9,326 nt of DNA from JAENWH01 sp038248745 (GTDB lineage Bacteria > Bacillota > Clostridia > Peptostreptococcales > Anaerovoracaceae). The stretch is from assembly GCA_038248745.1 (NCBI GenBank), contig JBBRXC010000061.1, positions 1-9,326 on the forward strand, given 5' to 3'. A model generated the notes under the pieces. That model was not told the DNA's origin. It worked only from the letters and a program-made list of their open reading frames with translations, and ran no database searches. Position 1 is the first letter of the stretch. Every line of letters begins with the position of its first letter. Below, piece after piece: positions 1 through 5,683 of this stretch. Made by a program: the position numbers and the translations under genes.

Positions 1-12
1 ATCCGCATAAAA

Positions 13-87
13 TGGAGCGGAAGACGAGATTCGAACTCGCGACCCTCGCCTTGGCAAGGCGATGCTCTACCCCTGAGCCACTTCCGC
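13..87 (-). tRNA. tRNA-Gly (anticodon GCC)
   Basis: The minus strand folds as a complete cloverleaf. The acceptor stem pairs GCGGAAG with CTTCCGC, the D stem GCTC with GAGC, the anticodon stem TCGCC with GGCGA, and the T stem GCGAG with CTCGT around TTCGAAT. The anticodon GCC lies at 53-55 and reads GGC and GGU glycine codons. The discriminator base is T (U) and CCA is encoded (13-15). It is the last tRNA visible in the cluster, only 10 bases after tRNA-Tyr, so it must be cut from a shared precursor. Too little sequence remains to its left to see a terminator. Confidence 0.97.
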
Positions 88-97
88 AAAATTTAAT

Positions 98-182
98 TGG
101 TGGGGGGAGGTGGATTCGAACCACCGAAAGCTCAGCTAACGGATTTACAGTCCGCCCCCTTTAGCCACTCGGGAATCCCCCC
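98..182 (-). tRNA. tRNA-Tyr (anticodon GTA)
   Basis: This is a class II tRNA of 85 bases with the long variable arm expected of bacterial tRNA-Tyr, including a short AGC/GCT stem. The acceptor stem is very G-rich (GGGGGGA with TCCCCCC), the anticodon GTA is at 146-148, and the T arm pairs GGTGG with CCACC around TTCGAAT. The discriminator is A and CCA is encoded. It lies 17 bases after tRNA-Thr and 10 before tRNA-Gly in the same transcript. Confidence 0.97.
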
Positions 183-199
183 ATATTGATCTGGAAAAA

Positions 200-274
200 T
201 GGAGCTGGTGGAGGGAATCGAACCCCCAACCTGCTGATTACAAATCAGCTGCTCTACCGTTGAGCCACACCAGC
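200..274 (-). tRNA. tRNA-Thr (anticodon TGT)
   Basis: The cloverleaf is complete: acceptor GCTGGTG with CACCAGC, anticodon stem GCTGA with TCAGC around TTTGTAA, anticodon TGT at 240-242, and a standard T arm. CCA is encoded. The anticodon reads ACA and probably other ACN codons after modification of U34. It is third in the Val-Asp-Thr-Tyr-Gly series. The 49-base gap in front of it is the longest spacer inside that series and contains a tandem repeat. Confidence 0.97.
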
Positions 275-291
275 AAAATAATTACTCTTTA

Positions 292-323
292 TTGTGTTTG
301 TAAAAAATTGTGTCCGTAAAAAA
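292..323. repeat. 16-base tandem direct repeat in tRNA spacer
   Basis: Two head-to-tail 16-base units, 292-307 and 308-323, fill most of the spacer between tRNA-Asp and tRNA-Thr. On the plus strand they read TTGTGTTTGTAAAAAA and TTGTGTCCGTAAAAAA, so they differ at only two adjacent positions (TT against CC). The second copy ends exactly at the encoded CCA of tRNA-Asp. This looks like a local duplication by replication slippage. In the tRNA precursor each unit contributes a U6 run, but with no stem before it, so I do not call a terminator. Confidence 0.85.
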
Positions 324-400
324 TGGCGATCCGGATCGGGCTCGAACCGACGACCTCCAGCGTGACAGGCTGGCATTCTAACCAACTGAACTACCGGACC
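324..400 (-). tRNA. tRNA-Asp (anticodon GTC)
   Basis: Full cloverleaf of 77 bases. The acceptor stem GGTCCGG pairs with CCGGATC with one G-U pair, and the anticodon stem CCAGC pairs with GCTGG around CTGTCAC. The anticodon GTC is at 364-366. The discriminator is G, the known identity base for aspartyl-tRNA synthetase, and CCA is encoded. It follows tRNA-Val after 13 bases. Confidence 0.97.
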
Positions 401-413
401 ACATAATTTAAAA

Positions 414-489
414 TGGTGGGCGCTATAGGGCTCGAACCTATGACCCTCTGCTTGTAAGGCAGATGCTCTCCCAGCTGAGCTAAGCGCCC
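414..489 (-). tRNA. tRNA-Val (anticodon TAC)
   Basis: Full cloverleaf of 76 bases: acceptor GGGCGCT with AGCGCCC, anticodon stem TCTGC with GCAGA around CTTACAA, anticodon TAC at 454-456, T stem ATAGG with CCTAT, discriminator A and encoded CCA. It is the first tRNA of the tight five-gene series. A strong promoter lies about 37 bases in front of it, so the series can be made without reading through tRNA-Asn. Confidence 0.97.
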
Positions 490-525
490 TGGGCATGTGT
501 TTTTAGTTACTTGACACATTTATTT

Positions 526-554
526 AATATATAGTATTGAGCATAACTTGTCAA
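526..554 (-). promoter_or_regulatory. Sigma-A-type promoter for the tRNA-Val to tRNA-Gly series
   Basis: On the minus strand the -35 box TTGACA (549-554) is a perfect consensus match. A 17-base spacer leads to TATATT (526-531), five of six matches to TATAAT. The stretch before the -35 box is AT-rich, as expected for an UP-like element of a stable-RNA promoter. Transcription would begin near 519, about 30 bases before tRNA-Val. The call rests on sequence match and position only. Confidence 0.75.
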
Positions 555-585
555 GACTTTTATACTAAATTCTCGTTATTTATTT

Positions 586-660
<75 letters not shown>

Positions 661-687
661 ACGTTTCTAAAAGGCGAGTCGAGTATT

Positions 688-716
688 ATCTTAACATAGC
701 GATCTAATCATGTCAA
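688..716 (-). promoter_or_regulatory. Promoter in front of tRNA-Asn, overlapping the yigZ stop codon
   Basis: On the minus strand TTGACA (711-716) is a perfect -35 box. A 17-base spacer leads to TAAGAT (688-693), four of six matches, preceded by TG one base upstream, which makes it an extended -10. The start would be near 681, about 20 bases before tRNA-Asn. The TGA stop of yigZ (713-715) lies inside the -35 box. No terminator separates yigZ from this promoter, so read-through into the tRNAs is also possible. Confidence 0.65.
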
Positions 717-1333
717 CGAGTTTGCAAAACTTTTCTGTTTAATATTTTAGCGGTTCCATTTGTTACATTACTGAGTATATTTTCCAGATTTTCACTGTTC
801 TCAAGTGCAGTCAAAAAAGTCGCATTTACCACATCTGTGTATCCGATATTTTTAATAAAAAAGTCTTCTATTTCCCCAATATTCTGCAATTTATTCAAGT
901 AGCAGTAATCAAAATCCACATTCATGCTTTCCATTTCGCGAATTTCTATAATCCCCGCTGCCTCAACAGCCAATTTCGCCGAACTGGTATATGCTCTGAC
1001 AAGTCCTCCTGTTCCAAGTTTAATGCCGCCAAAATATCTGGTAATGACAACAGCGATATTTGTAATCCCTTGTGAAACAAGCATTTGTACGATAGGCGCT
1101 CCAGAAGTGCCCTGAGGTTCTCCATCATCACTCGCCCATTGAATTTGGAACTTATCCCCTATTACCATTGCCGGAACATTATGGGTTGCCACCTTATTCT
1201 CGGATTTTATTTTTGCAATAAAATCATCCCCCGCTTCTTTTGTACTGACAGGGGAGACATGGGCAATAAATTTGGATTTTTCGATAATCTGCTCCACTGA
1301 AGCAGCTTTATCAATTGTTTTATATAGTATCAT
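713..1333 (-). CDS. yigZ: YigZ/IMPACT (UPF0029) family protein
   Basis: This 206-residue protein belongs to the YigZ (YvyE in Bacillus) branch of the IMPACT family and has the usual length. The N-terminal domain carries the family signature: ATHN at 49-52, SDDGEPQGTSGAPI at 68-81, and TRYFGGIKLGTGGLVRAY at 98-115. The remaining part (about 135-206) fits the small C-terminal alpha/beta domain (DUF1949). The bacterial function is not settled. Eukaryotic IMPACT/Yih1 binds Gcn1 and dampens Gcn2, and a link to translation here is inference only. The ATG lies inside the last codons of hflX, in another frame, so the two genes overlap by 14 bases. An AAGGA (1336-1340) sits only two bases from the ATG, so translation is probably coupled to hflX. 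The family call is firm. Confidence 0.95.
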   Translation of the reverse strand: MILYKTIDKAASVEQIIEKSKFIAHVSPVSTKEAGDDFIAKIKSENKVATHNVPAMVIGDKFQIQWASDDGEPQGTSGAPIVQMLVSQGITNIAVVITRYFGGIKLGTGGLVRAYTSSAKLAVEAAGIIEIREMESMNVDFDYCYLNKLQNIGEIEDFFIKNIGYTDVVNATFLTALENSENLENILSNVTNGTAKILNRKVLQTR

Positions 1334-2597
1334 ATTCCTTTAACCTATTATAATCAGCAAGTTCCAATTCTACATGGAATAAAGTACCTGCTTCCAAATA
1401 CGTCATTTCTATCACTCTCCCCTTTTCACAAAGGTAGGACGAAATATCACCTCTGTCATAAGGGATTAATAATTTGCCTGTCACTCGATGAGAAAACACC
1501 TTTTGTTTGATTACTTCTATCAGTTGATCAATGTTGTTTCCTTCTTTTACTGAGATGTTAATGGACTCTCCAGTATATGTGGGCATGAATTCATCTTCTA
1601 GAAGGTCCGTTTTGTTGTATATAAGCACTTTTTCCTTGCCTGCCGCACCAATCTCTTCCAGCACCCTATTGGTCACCTCTATATGGAAATCATGTGCTTC
1701 GTAAGATGCGTCTACCACCTGAAGTAAAAGGTCAGCATAAAGCACCTCTTCCAGTGTAGCCTTGAAGGCTTTCACCAAAGAATGGGGCAATTTACTGACA
1801 AAGCCAACAGTGTCTATTAATATAAACTCATGATTTGTATCCAGTTTTATATTCCTTTGTGACGTGTCAAGGGTAGCAAATAACATATCCTTTTCAAGAA
1901 CAGCTTTTTCTTCCTTTTCTGTCATCTCTAAAAGCTTGTTCATTAAAGCAGACTTGCCTGAATTTGTATAGCCCACAAGGGCTACAACAGGCAACCCAGA
2001 CTTTTCTCTTTTTGCACGCTGTGTAATTCTGGTACCTCTCAATTGAATGATTTCCGCCTTAATTTCATCCATTCTTTTATCAAGATGCCTTCTGTCAGTT
2101 TCCAGCTTTTTTTCGCCTGGGCCTCTGTTTCCTATCCCACCCTGCCTTGACAGAGACTTGCCAAAGCCAATGAGTCTGGGAAGTCTATACTGAAGCTGTG
2201 CCAGTTCAACCTGAAGTTTTCCCTCTCTGGAAATAGCCCTGTCCGCAAAAATATCCAAAATAAGAATTGTTCTGTCGATCACCTTCCTATTTAGCTGGTC
2301 TTCCAGGTTTCTAAGTTGAACACCGGAAAGTTCATCATTAAAAATCACCGTGTCCACACCCATCGCCTGACACATTTCTTCAAGCTCTATCACTTTCCCT
2401 TTTCCTATGTAGGTGGCCGAATTCTTTTTTTCAAGTTTTTGAGTCATCTGGCCAAGTACAACAACATTTGCCGCTTCTGCAAGCCCGTTAAGTTCCTCCA
2501 TGGAATTTGTGATATCTTCATTCATTTGCAATCCAACCAGGACTGCGCTGCATTCCTCATTGGTAATTACTTCGTTATTATCATTAAACTGTAACAT
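1320..2597 (-). CDS. hflX: Ribosome-associated GTPase HflX
   Basis: HflX is a GTPase that binds the large ribosomal subunit and, in studied bacteria, splits stalled or stressed 70S ribosomes. The 425 residues match the usual length. The N-terminal HflX domain is followed by the signature GIGNRGPGEKKLETDRR at 154-170 and a helical linker. The G domain follows, with the P-loop GYTNSGKS (209-216), ATLDTS in the switch I region (241-246), DTVGF (262-266) and NKTD (328-331). The C-terminal region from about 370 is the usual small extension. The signature has KK where many homologues have TQ, a mild change. The ATG is preceded by AAGG 11 bases upstream, a rather distant site. The codY terminator ends about 30 bases before the start and I see no good promoter between them, so expression may depend on read-through or on a promoter inside codY. 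Confidence 0.97.
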   Translation of the reverse strand: MLQFNDNNEVITNEECSAVLVGLQMNEDITNSMEELNGLAEAANVVVLGQMTQKLEKKNSATYIGKGKVIELEEMCQAMGVDTVIFNDELSGVQLRNLEDQLNRKVIDRTILILDIFADRAISREGKLQVELAQLQYRLPRLIGFGKSLSRQGGIGNRGPGEKKLETDRRHLDKRMDEIKAEIIQLRGTRITQRAKREKSGLPVVALVGYTNSGKSALMNKLLEMTEKEEKAVLEKDMLFATLDTSQRNIKLDTNHEFILIDTVGFVSKLPHSLVKAFKATLEEVLYADLLLQVVDASYEAHDFHIEVTNRVLEEIGAAGKEKVLIYNKTDLLEDEFMPTYTGESINISVKEGNNIDQLIEVIKQKVFSHRVTGKLLIPYDRGDISSYLCEKGRVIEMTYLEAGTLFHVELELADYNRLKEYDTI

Positions 2598-2629
2598 TTG
2601 CTTAATTACCTTAAGCCTTTCTTTTAATC

Positions 2630-2673
2630 AAAAAACCCTCAAATCAACAAAATCATTGCTAACCAGAGGGTTT
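2630..2673 (-). terminator. Rho-independent terminator of codY
   Basis: Sixteen bases after the codY stop the minus strand reads AAACCCTC, a 25-base loop, then GAGGGTTT running into a T6 tract (2630-2635). This gives an eight-pair stem with a U-tract on the minus strand only, so it works in the direction of codY. The loop is long for a terminator. A small competing hairpin, AACC-CTCT-GGTT, can form from the left arm and first loop bases and would weaken the main stem. Confidence 0.8.
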
Positions 2674-2688
2674 CATATACCGATATAT

Positions 2689-3468
2689 TTACAGATGCAA
2701 TTTGGCCAGTTCTTCATGGAATCTAGAGTTAAGCACCTTTATATGAGTTCCTTTCATACCAAGAGATCTAGATTCTATAACTCCTGCACTCTCCAATTTA
2801 CGAAGTGCATTTACAATTACCGATCTTGTGATTCCTGATCTGTCCGCTATCTTGCTTGCCACAAGAAGCCCCTCATTTCCATTCAGTTCTTCAAAAATCT
2901 TTTGAACTGCTTCTATCTCTGAATAAGAAAGCGTTCCAATAGCCATCTGTACGACAGCCTTCTTTCGTGCCTCTTCATCGATTTCCAAAGATTTTCTTCT
3001 TTGCATTTCAAGCCCTACAACTGTTGCACCATACTCTCCAAGCACTAAATCCTCGTCTGTAAACTCTGGATTGTATCTTGTTAATATTACCGTGCCCCAT
3101 CTGTGCCCGGCGCCTTGAATAGGTATAATTGTATGAAGCTTATCATATGTATCGTAATCGTATTTGAATATTTCTAAAGCTTCTTTACCCTTCAAATTTG
3201 CTAATGTGTTGGTAACCCGCAACAGCGCTTCATTGTATTCATTTGGGAATTGTTCATTTCCTGTTTCTGGGTCAGTAATTGTTACGCTATCTGCTTTTAT
3301 TTTGTAATGCACGCCGATTACTTTTCCTTTTTTATTGGTAATGTAAACATTTGCATCCATTAATTCACTTAATATACCGCACAAGTCACTAAAAGAAAAT
3401 ATACCAGATACGCTTTCTCTTAAAAGCCAATTCAATTTTCTTACTTTCCCTAAAATTTGGTCGCTCAT
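2689..3468 (-). CDS. codY: GTP- and branched-chain-amino-acid-sensing global regulator CodY
   Basis: CodY is the global nutrient regulator of Bacillota. Family members sense GTP and branched-chain amino acids and repress adaptive genes. The 259 residues match the family length. The N-terminal GAF effector domain covers about 1-155, followed by a linker helix (EEARKKAVVQMAIGTLSYSE at 165-184) and the C-terminal winged helix. The winged helix contains ASKIADRSGITRSVIVNALR (204-223) and ESRSLGMKGTHIKVLN (232-247), nearly identical to the Bacillus protein. The effector-domain loop around 58-72 does not resemble the Bacillus residues that hold isoleucine or valine (see findings). The ATG is supported by AAGGAG (3477-3482) eight bases upstream. 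The gene has its own promoter and terminator and lies downstream of hslU, as in Bacillus, where it is cotranscribed with codV-clpQ-clpY. Confidence 0.98.
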   Translation of the reverse strand: MSDQILGKVRKLNWLLRESVSGIFSFSDLCGILSELMDANVYITNKKGKVIGVHYKIKADSVTITDPETGNEQFPNEYNEALLRVTNTLANLKGKEALEIFKYDYDTYDKLHTIIPIQGAGHRWGTVILTRYNPEFTDEDLVLGEYGATVVGLEMQRRKSLEIDEEARKKAVVQMAIGTLSYSEIEAVQKIFEELNGNEGLLVASKIADRSGITRSVIVNALRKLESAGVIESRSLGMKGTHIKVLNSRFHEELAKLHL

Positions 3469-3516
3469 TAATTTTTCTCCTTGTAACCAATTTGATATGA
3501 CTTATATATATTTTAC

Positions 3517-3544
3517 ATTATATACAGTTTTAGCCAGTAATCAA
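3517..3544 (-). promoter_or_regulatory. codY promoter
   Basis: On the minus strand TTGATT (3539-3544) is followed after 16 bases by a perfect TATAAT (3517-3522). The start would be near 3510, giving a leader of about 42 bases that carries the AAGGAG site. The promoter lies in the 167-base hslU-codY gap, after a probable hslU terminator, so codY can be transcribed separately from hslVU. Confidence 0.75.
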
Positions 3545-3556
3545 CACATTTTTTTG

Positions 3557-3571
3557 ATTTTTCAAAAAAGT
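3557..3571 (-). promoter_or_regulatory. Possible CodY-box upstream of the codY promoter
   Basis: The minus strand reads ACTTTTTTGAAAAAT, matching 12 of 15 positions of the known CodY-box AATTTTCWGAAAATT. It ends 12 bases before the -35 box and forms part of an inverted repeat (3549-3570, eight pairs plus one G-U around a four-base loop). A weaker 10-of-15 match lies at 3585-3599. AT-rich DNA gives such matches by chance, so autoregulation is only a suggestion. Confidence 0.4.
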
Positions 3572-3591
3572 TTCATATTTTGGCACAATTC

Positions 3592-3627
3592 AAAAAATGT
3601 CGTGTTCTTACCTTGCAGGTTACAACA
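3592..3627 (-). terminator. Probable weak terminator after hslU
   Basis: Beginning nine bases after the hslU stop, the minus strand pairs TGTTGT (3622-3627) with ACGACA (3598-3603), including one G-U pair. An inner ACCT/AGGT hairpin with a GCA loop (3610-3620) lies within it, and a T6 tract (3592-3597) follows immediately. The stem is interrupted by an asymmetric internal loop, and competing pairings such as TTCTT/AAGAA exist, so termination may be partial. Confidence 0.5.
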
Positions 3628-3635
3628 AGAAAACA

Positions 3636-5057
3636 TTATAAAATGAATCTGTCTATATCATCTGCATGGATTTTTCCTTCAAATCTTTCCTGCACATATT
3701 CCTTGTCAATGACTATTTCCTTCTCCATCATTTCTGAAATATTAAATGAAATATCCTCAAGAAGTTTTTCCATAATTGTATGAAGTCTTCGTGCGCCAAT
3801 GTTTTCAGTCTGTTCATTCATCAAGAATGCCATCGTTGCAATTTCTTGAATGGCCTCTTCTGAAAAGTCAATTTTTATTCCCTCAGTTTCAAGCAACATG
3901 ATATGCTGTTTCAGCAAAGCGTTTTCTGGCACGGTCAAAATTTTAACAAGCGCTTCTTGGTTCAAACTGGAAAGTTCTACTCTAATTGGAAATCTACCCT
4001 GCAATTCTGGAATCAAGTCTGTGGGTTTTGCAGTATGAAATGCTCCCGCACCAATAAACAAAATGTGGTCTGTCTTAACAGGACCATATTTTGTGTTGAC
4101 CACACTACCTTCCACAATTGGCAAAATGTCTCTTTGTACGCCTTCTCTTGACACATCTGCCCCAGATCGATAGGAAGAGCCTGAAGCAATTTTATCGATT
4201 TCATCGATAAAAATAATACCATTTTGTTCAGCACTCTCTAGTGCTTCCTCCGTCACTTGATCCATATCCAGTAAATTCTGTGCTTCCTGTTCACGAAGTA
4301 TTTTTCTTGCATCCTTAACTCTGACTTTTTTCTTTTTGGTCTTTTGTGGCATCATATCACCAAAAATATTACCTATAGCCATCATACCCTCATTCCCCAC
4401 ATCAAGAGTATTATTTTTTGGCACATCTTTTATCTGTATTTCAATAAATTGTTCTTCCAGCAATCCATCTCTTAGTTGTTGTCTTACCTGTTCTCTAGCC
4501 AGTTCAATATCGCCTTTTTCTGAGGAATCTTCTTTTGATTGTTCTGTTGGCGCTTTTGGACTTTGGTATCCGCCGCCCATTATAAAGTCAAAAGGCCCTC
4601 TTACACCACCTGGTGCAGTTGGCGGTTTTTTCTTCCCAGGAATAATTGCTTCAATGATTTTTTCTTCCGTTATTTCATCTGCAATCGAATATTTTTCCTG
4701 CAGTCTATTTTGTTTTGTTATTCTTATGGCAGCTTCAACCAGATCACGGACCATGGAGTCTACGTCTCTGCCTACATAGCCAACCTCAGTAAATTTTGTT
4801 GCCTCCACCTTGACAAAAGGCGCGTCCATAAGTTTTGCCAATCTTCTAGCGATCTCCGTTTTTCCCACGCCTGTTGGTCCTATCATTAAAATATTCTTTG
4901 GCGTTATTTCTTCTCTCATTTCATCGGAAAGCAAACTTCTCCTATATCTGTTTCTAAGGGCAATCGCCACGGATTTCTTTGCTTCGTCTTGTCCAATGAT
5001 AAATTTATCCAACTCACCAACAATTTCTTTTGGCGTCATCTTATTGAAATTATTCAT
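3636..5057 (-). CDS. hslU: HslU (ClpY), AAA+ unfoldase of the HslVU protease
   Basis: HslU forms the hexameric ATPase ring that unfolds proteins and feeds them to HslV in the cytoplasm. Numbered from the first possible ATG (5061-5063), it shows Walker A GPTGVGKT (62-69), the pore loop GYVG (95-98), and the inserted I domain (about 110-240, with a charged, variable middle). Walker B IIFIDEID (283-290), GRFPIRV (356-362) and the sensor 2 motif GARRLHT (423-429) follow. The C-terminus DRFIL is the tail that docks into HslV pockets. Two ATGs occur six bases apart (ATGAGTATG). I chose the second (5055-5057, 473 residues) because the GGGAGG site is eight bases from it and only two from the first. 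The alternative start, 5063, gives 475 residues. The gene follows hslV closely and is surely cotranscribed with it. Confidence 0.97.
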   Translation of the reverse strand: MNNFNKMTPKEIVGELDKFIIGQDEAKKSVAIALRNRYRRSLLSDEMREEITPKNILMIGPTGVGKTEIARRLAKLMDAPFVKVEATKFTEVGYVGRDVDSMVRDLVEAAIRITKQNRLQEKYSIADEITEEKIIEAIIPGKKKPPTAPGGVRGPFDFIMGGGYQSPKAPTEQSKEDSSEKGDIELAREQVRQQLRDGLLEEQFIEIQIKDVPKNNTLDVGNEGMMAIGNIFGDMMPQKTKKKKVRVKDARKILREQEAQNLLDMDQVTEEALESAEQNGIIFIDEIDKIASGSSYRSGADVSREGVQRDILPIVEGSVVNTKYGPVKTDHILFIGAGAFHTAKPTDLIPELQGRFPIRVELSSLNQEALVKILTVPENALLKQHIMLLETEGIKIDFSEEAIQEIATMAFLMNEQTENIGARRLHTIMEKLLEDISFNISEMMEKEIVIDKEYVQERFEGKIHADDIDRFIL

Positions 5058-5065
5058 ACTCATAT

Positions 5066-5071
5066 CCTCCC
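5066..5071 (-). promoter_or_regulatory. Ribosome binding site deciding the hslU start
   Basis: GGGAGG on the minus strand lies directly after the hslV stop codon. Its distance is two bases to the first ATG (5063) and eight to the second (5057). The hslV, topA and codY genes here all use an eight-base distance, so the second ATG is the better start. Confidence 0.7.
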
Positions 5072-5611
5072 TTAAAGCTTTTCAACTGATATATTGTCAT
5101 TTGTGAAGACACATATAGATGCAGCAATCTTTAATGATTCACGCACTATTTCTTCCGCTGTCATCGATGTATGATTATAAAGTGCTGCGGCAGCCGCATG
5201 GGCGTAATTCCCTCCTGAACCTATTGCAATGTAATTTGAATCCGGTTCAATCACTTCTCCATTTCCTGAAATCAGCAAAATATTCTCTTTATCTACAGCA
5301 ATCATCAGCGCCTCAAGATTTCTCATAGCCCTGTCGCTTCTCCATAGCTGCGCAAGTGCCACTGCTGCTTTTTTTAAATTGCCGGAATGCTCTTCCAATT
5401 TTTTTTCAAATTTTTCTGTCAAACTGAATGCATCTGATACCGATCCTGCAAACCCAGTAACAACCGAATTTTTATATATTTTCCTAACTTTCTTTGCTGT
5501 AGCCTTCATAATAGCTGTCTGACCCATGGTTACCTGGCCATCTCCACCAATACATATATCGTCAGGTCCTCTTCTTACAGCGACGATCGTTGTTGCATGA
5601 AATTCAATCAT
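5072..5611 (-). CDS. hslV: HslV (ClpQ), proteolytic subunit of the HslVU protease
   Basis: HslV is the dodecameric peptidase of the two-part HslVU protease, an N-terminal-nucleophile hydrolase related to proteasome beta subunits. The 179 residues match the family length. The start MIEFHATTIVAVRR shows that the TT of the family begins at Thr7, so Thr7 is expected to be exposed by removal of six residues. Other family marks are GDGQVTMG (23-30), the lysine-rich KATAKKVRK (36-44), GFAGSVSDAF (53-62) and AIGSGGNYA (129-137). Bacillus ClpQ uses Ser2, but here position 2 is Ile, so the serine mechanism is not available. A strong AGGAGG (5620-5625) lies eight bases before the ATG. The gene starts 72 bases after topA; I see no clear terminator or promoter in that gap. 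Confidence 0.98.
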   Translation of the reverse strand: MIEFHATTIVAVRRGPDDICIGGDGQVTMGQTAIMKATAKKVRKIYKNSVVTGFAGSVSDAFSLTEKFEKKLEEHSGNLKKAAVALAQLWRSDRAMRNLEALMIAVDKENILLISGNGEVIEPDSNYIAIGSGGNYAHAAAAALYNHTSMTAEEIVRESLKIAASICVFTNDNISVEKL

Positions 5612-5683
5612 TTATTATTCCTCCTATTATTCTTTAAGTTTTAATCTCTCCGTTGGGTATTCCTTTTGTTTTTTTCAATTAGC

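Noticed and set aside
254..496. Open reading frame of 80 codons on the minus strand across three tRNA genes
   Set aside because: It runs through complete tRNA-Val and tRNA-Asp cloverleaves and into tRNA-Thr; the frame is open by chance.
511..540. Plus-strand promoter starting from TTGACA at 511-516
   Set aside because: No acceptable -10 box lies 16-18 bases downstream, and there is no plus-strand gene to serve. The motif is the mirror of the real minus-strand -35 box.
2500..2838. 112-codon plus-strand frame spanning the hflX-codY junction
   Set aside because: It crosses two conserved genes and the codY terminator in antisense, with no recognisable product.
3549..3570. Inverted repeat as a terminator
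   Set aside because: The stem is almost only A-T pairs and is not followed by a T-tract on the minus strand, so an operator-like role is more plausible.
4336..4779. 147-codon plus-strand frame opposite hslU
   Set aside because: It is antisense to the I-domain region of a fully conserved hslU, and I recognise no family in it.
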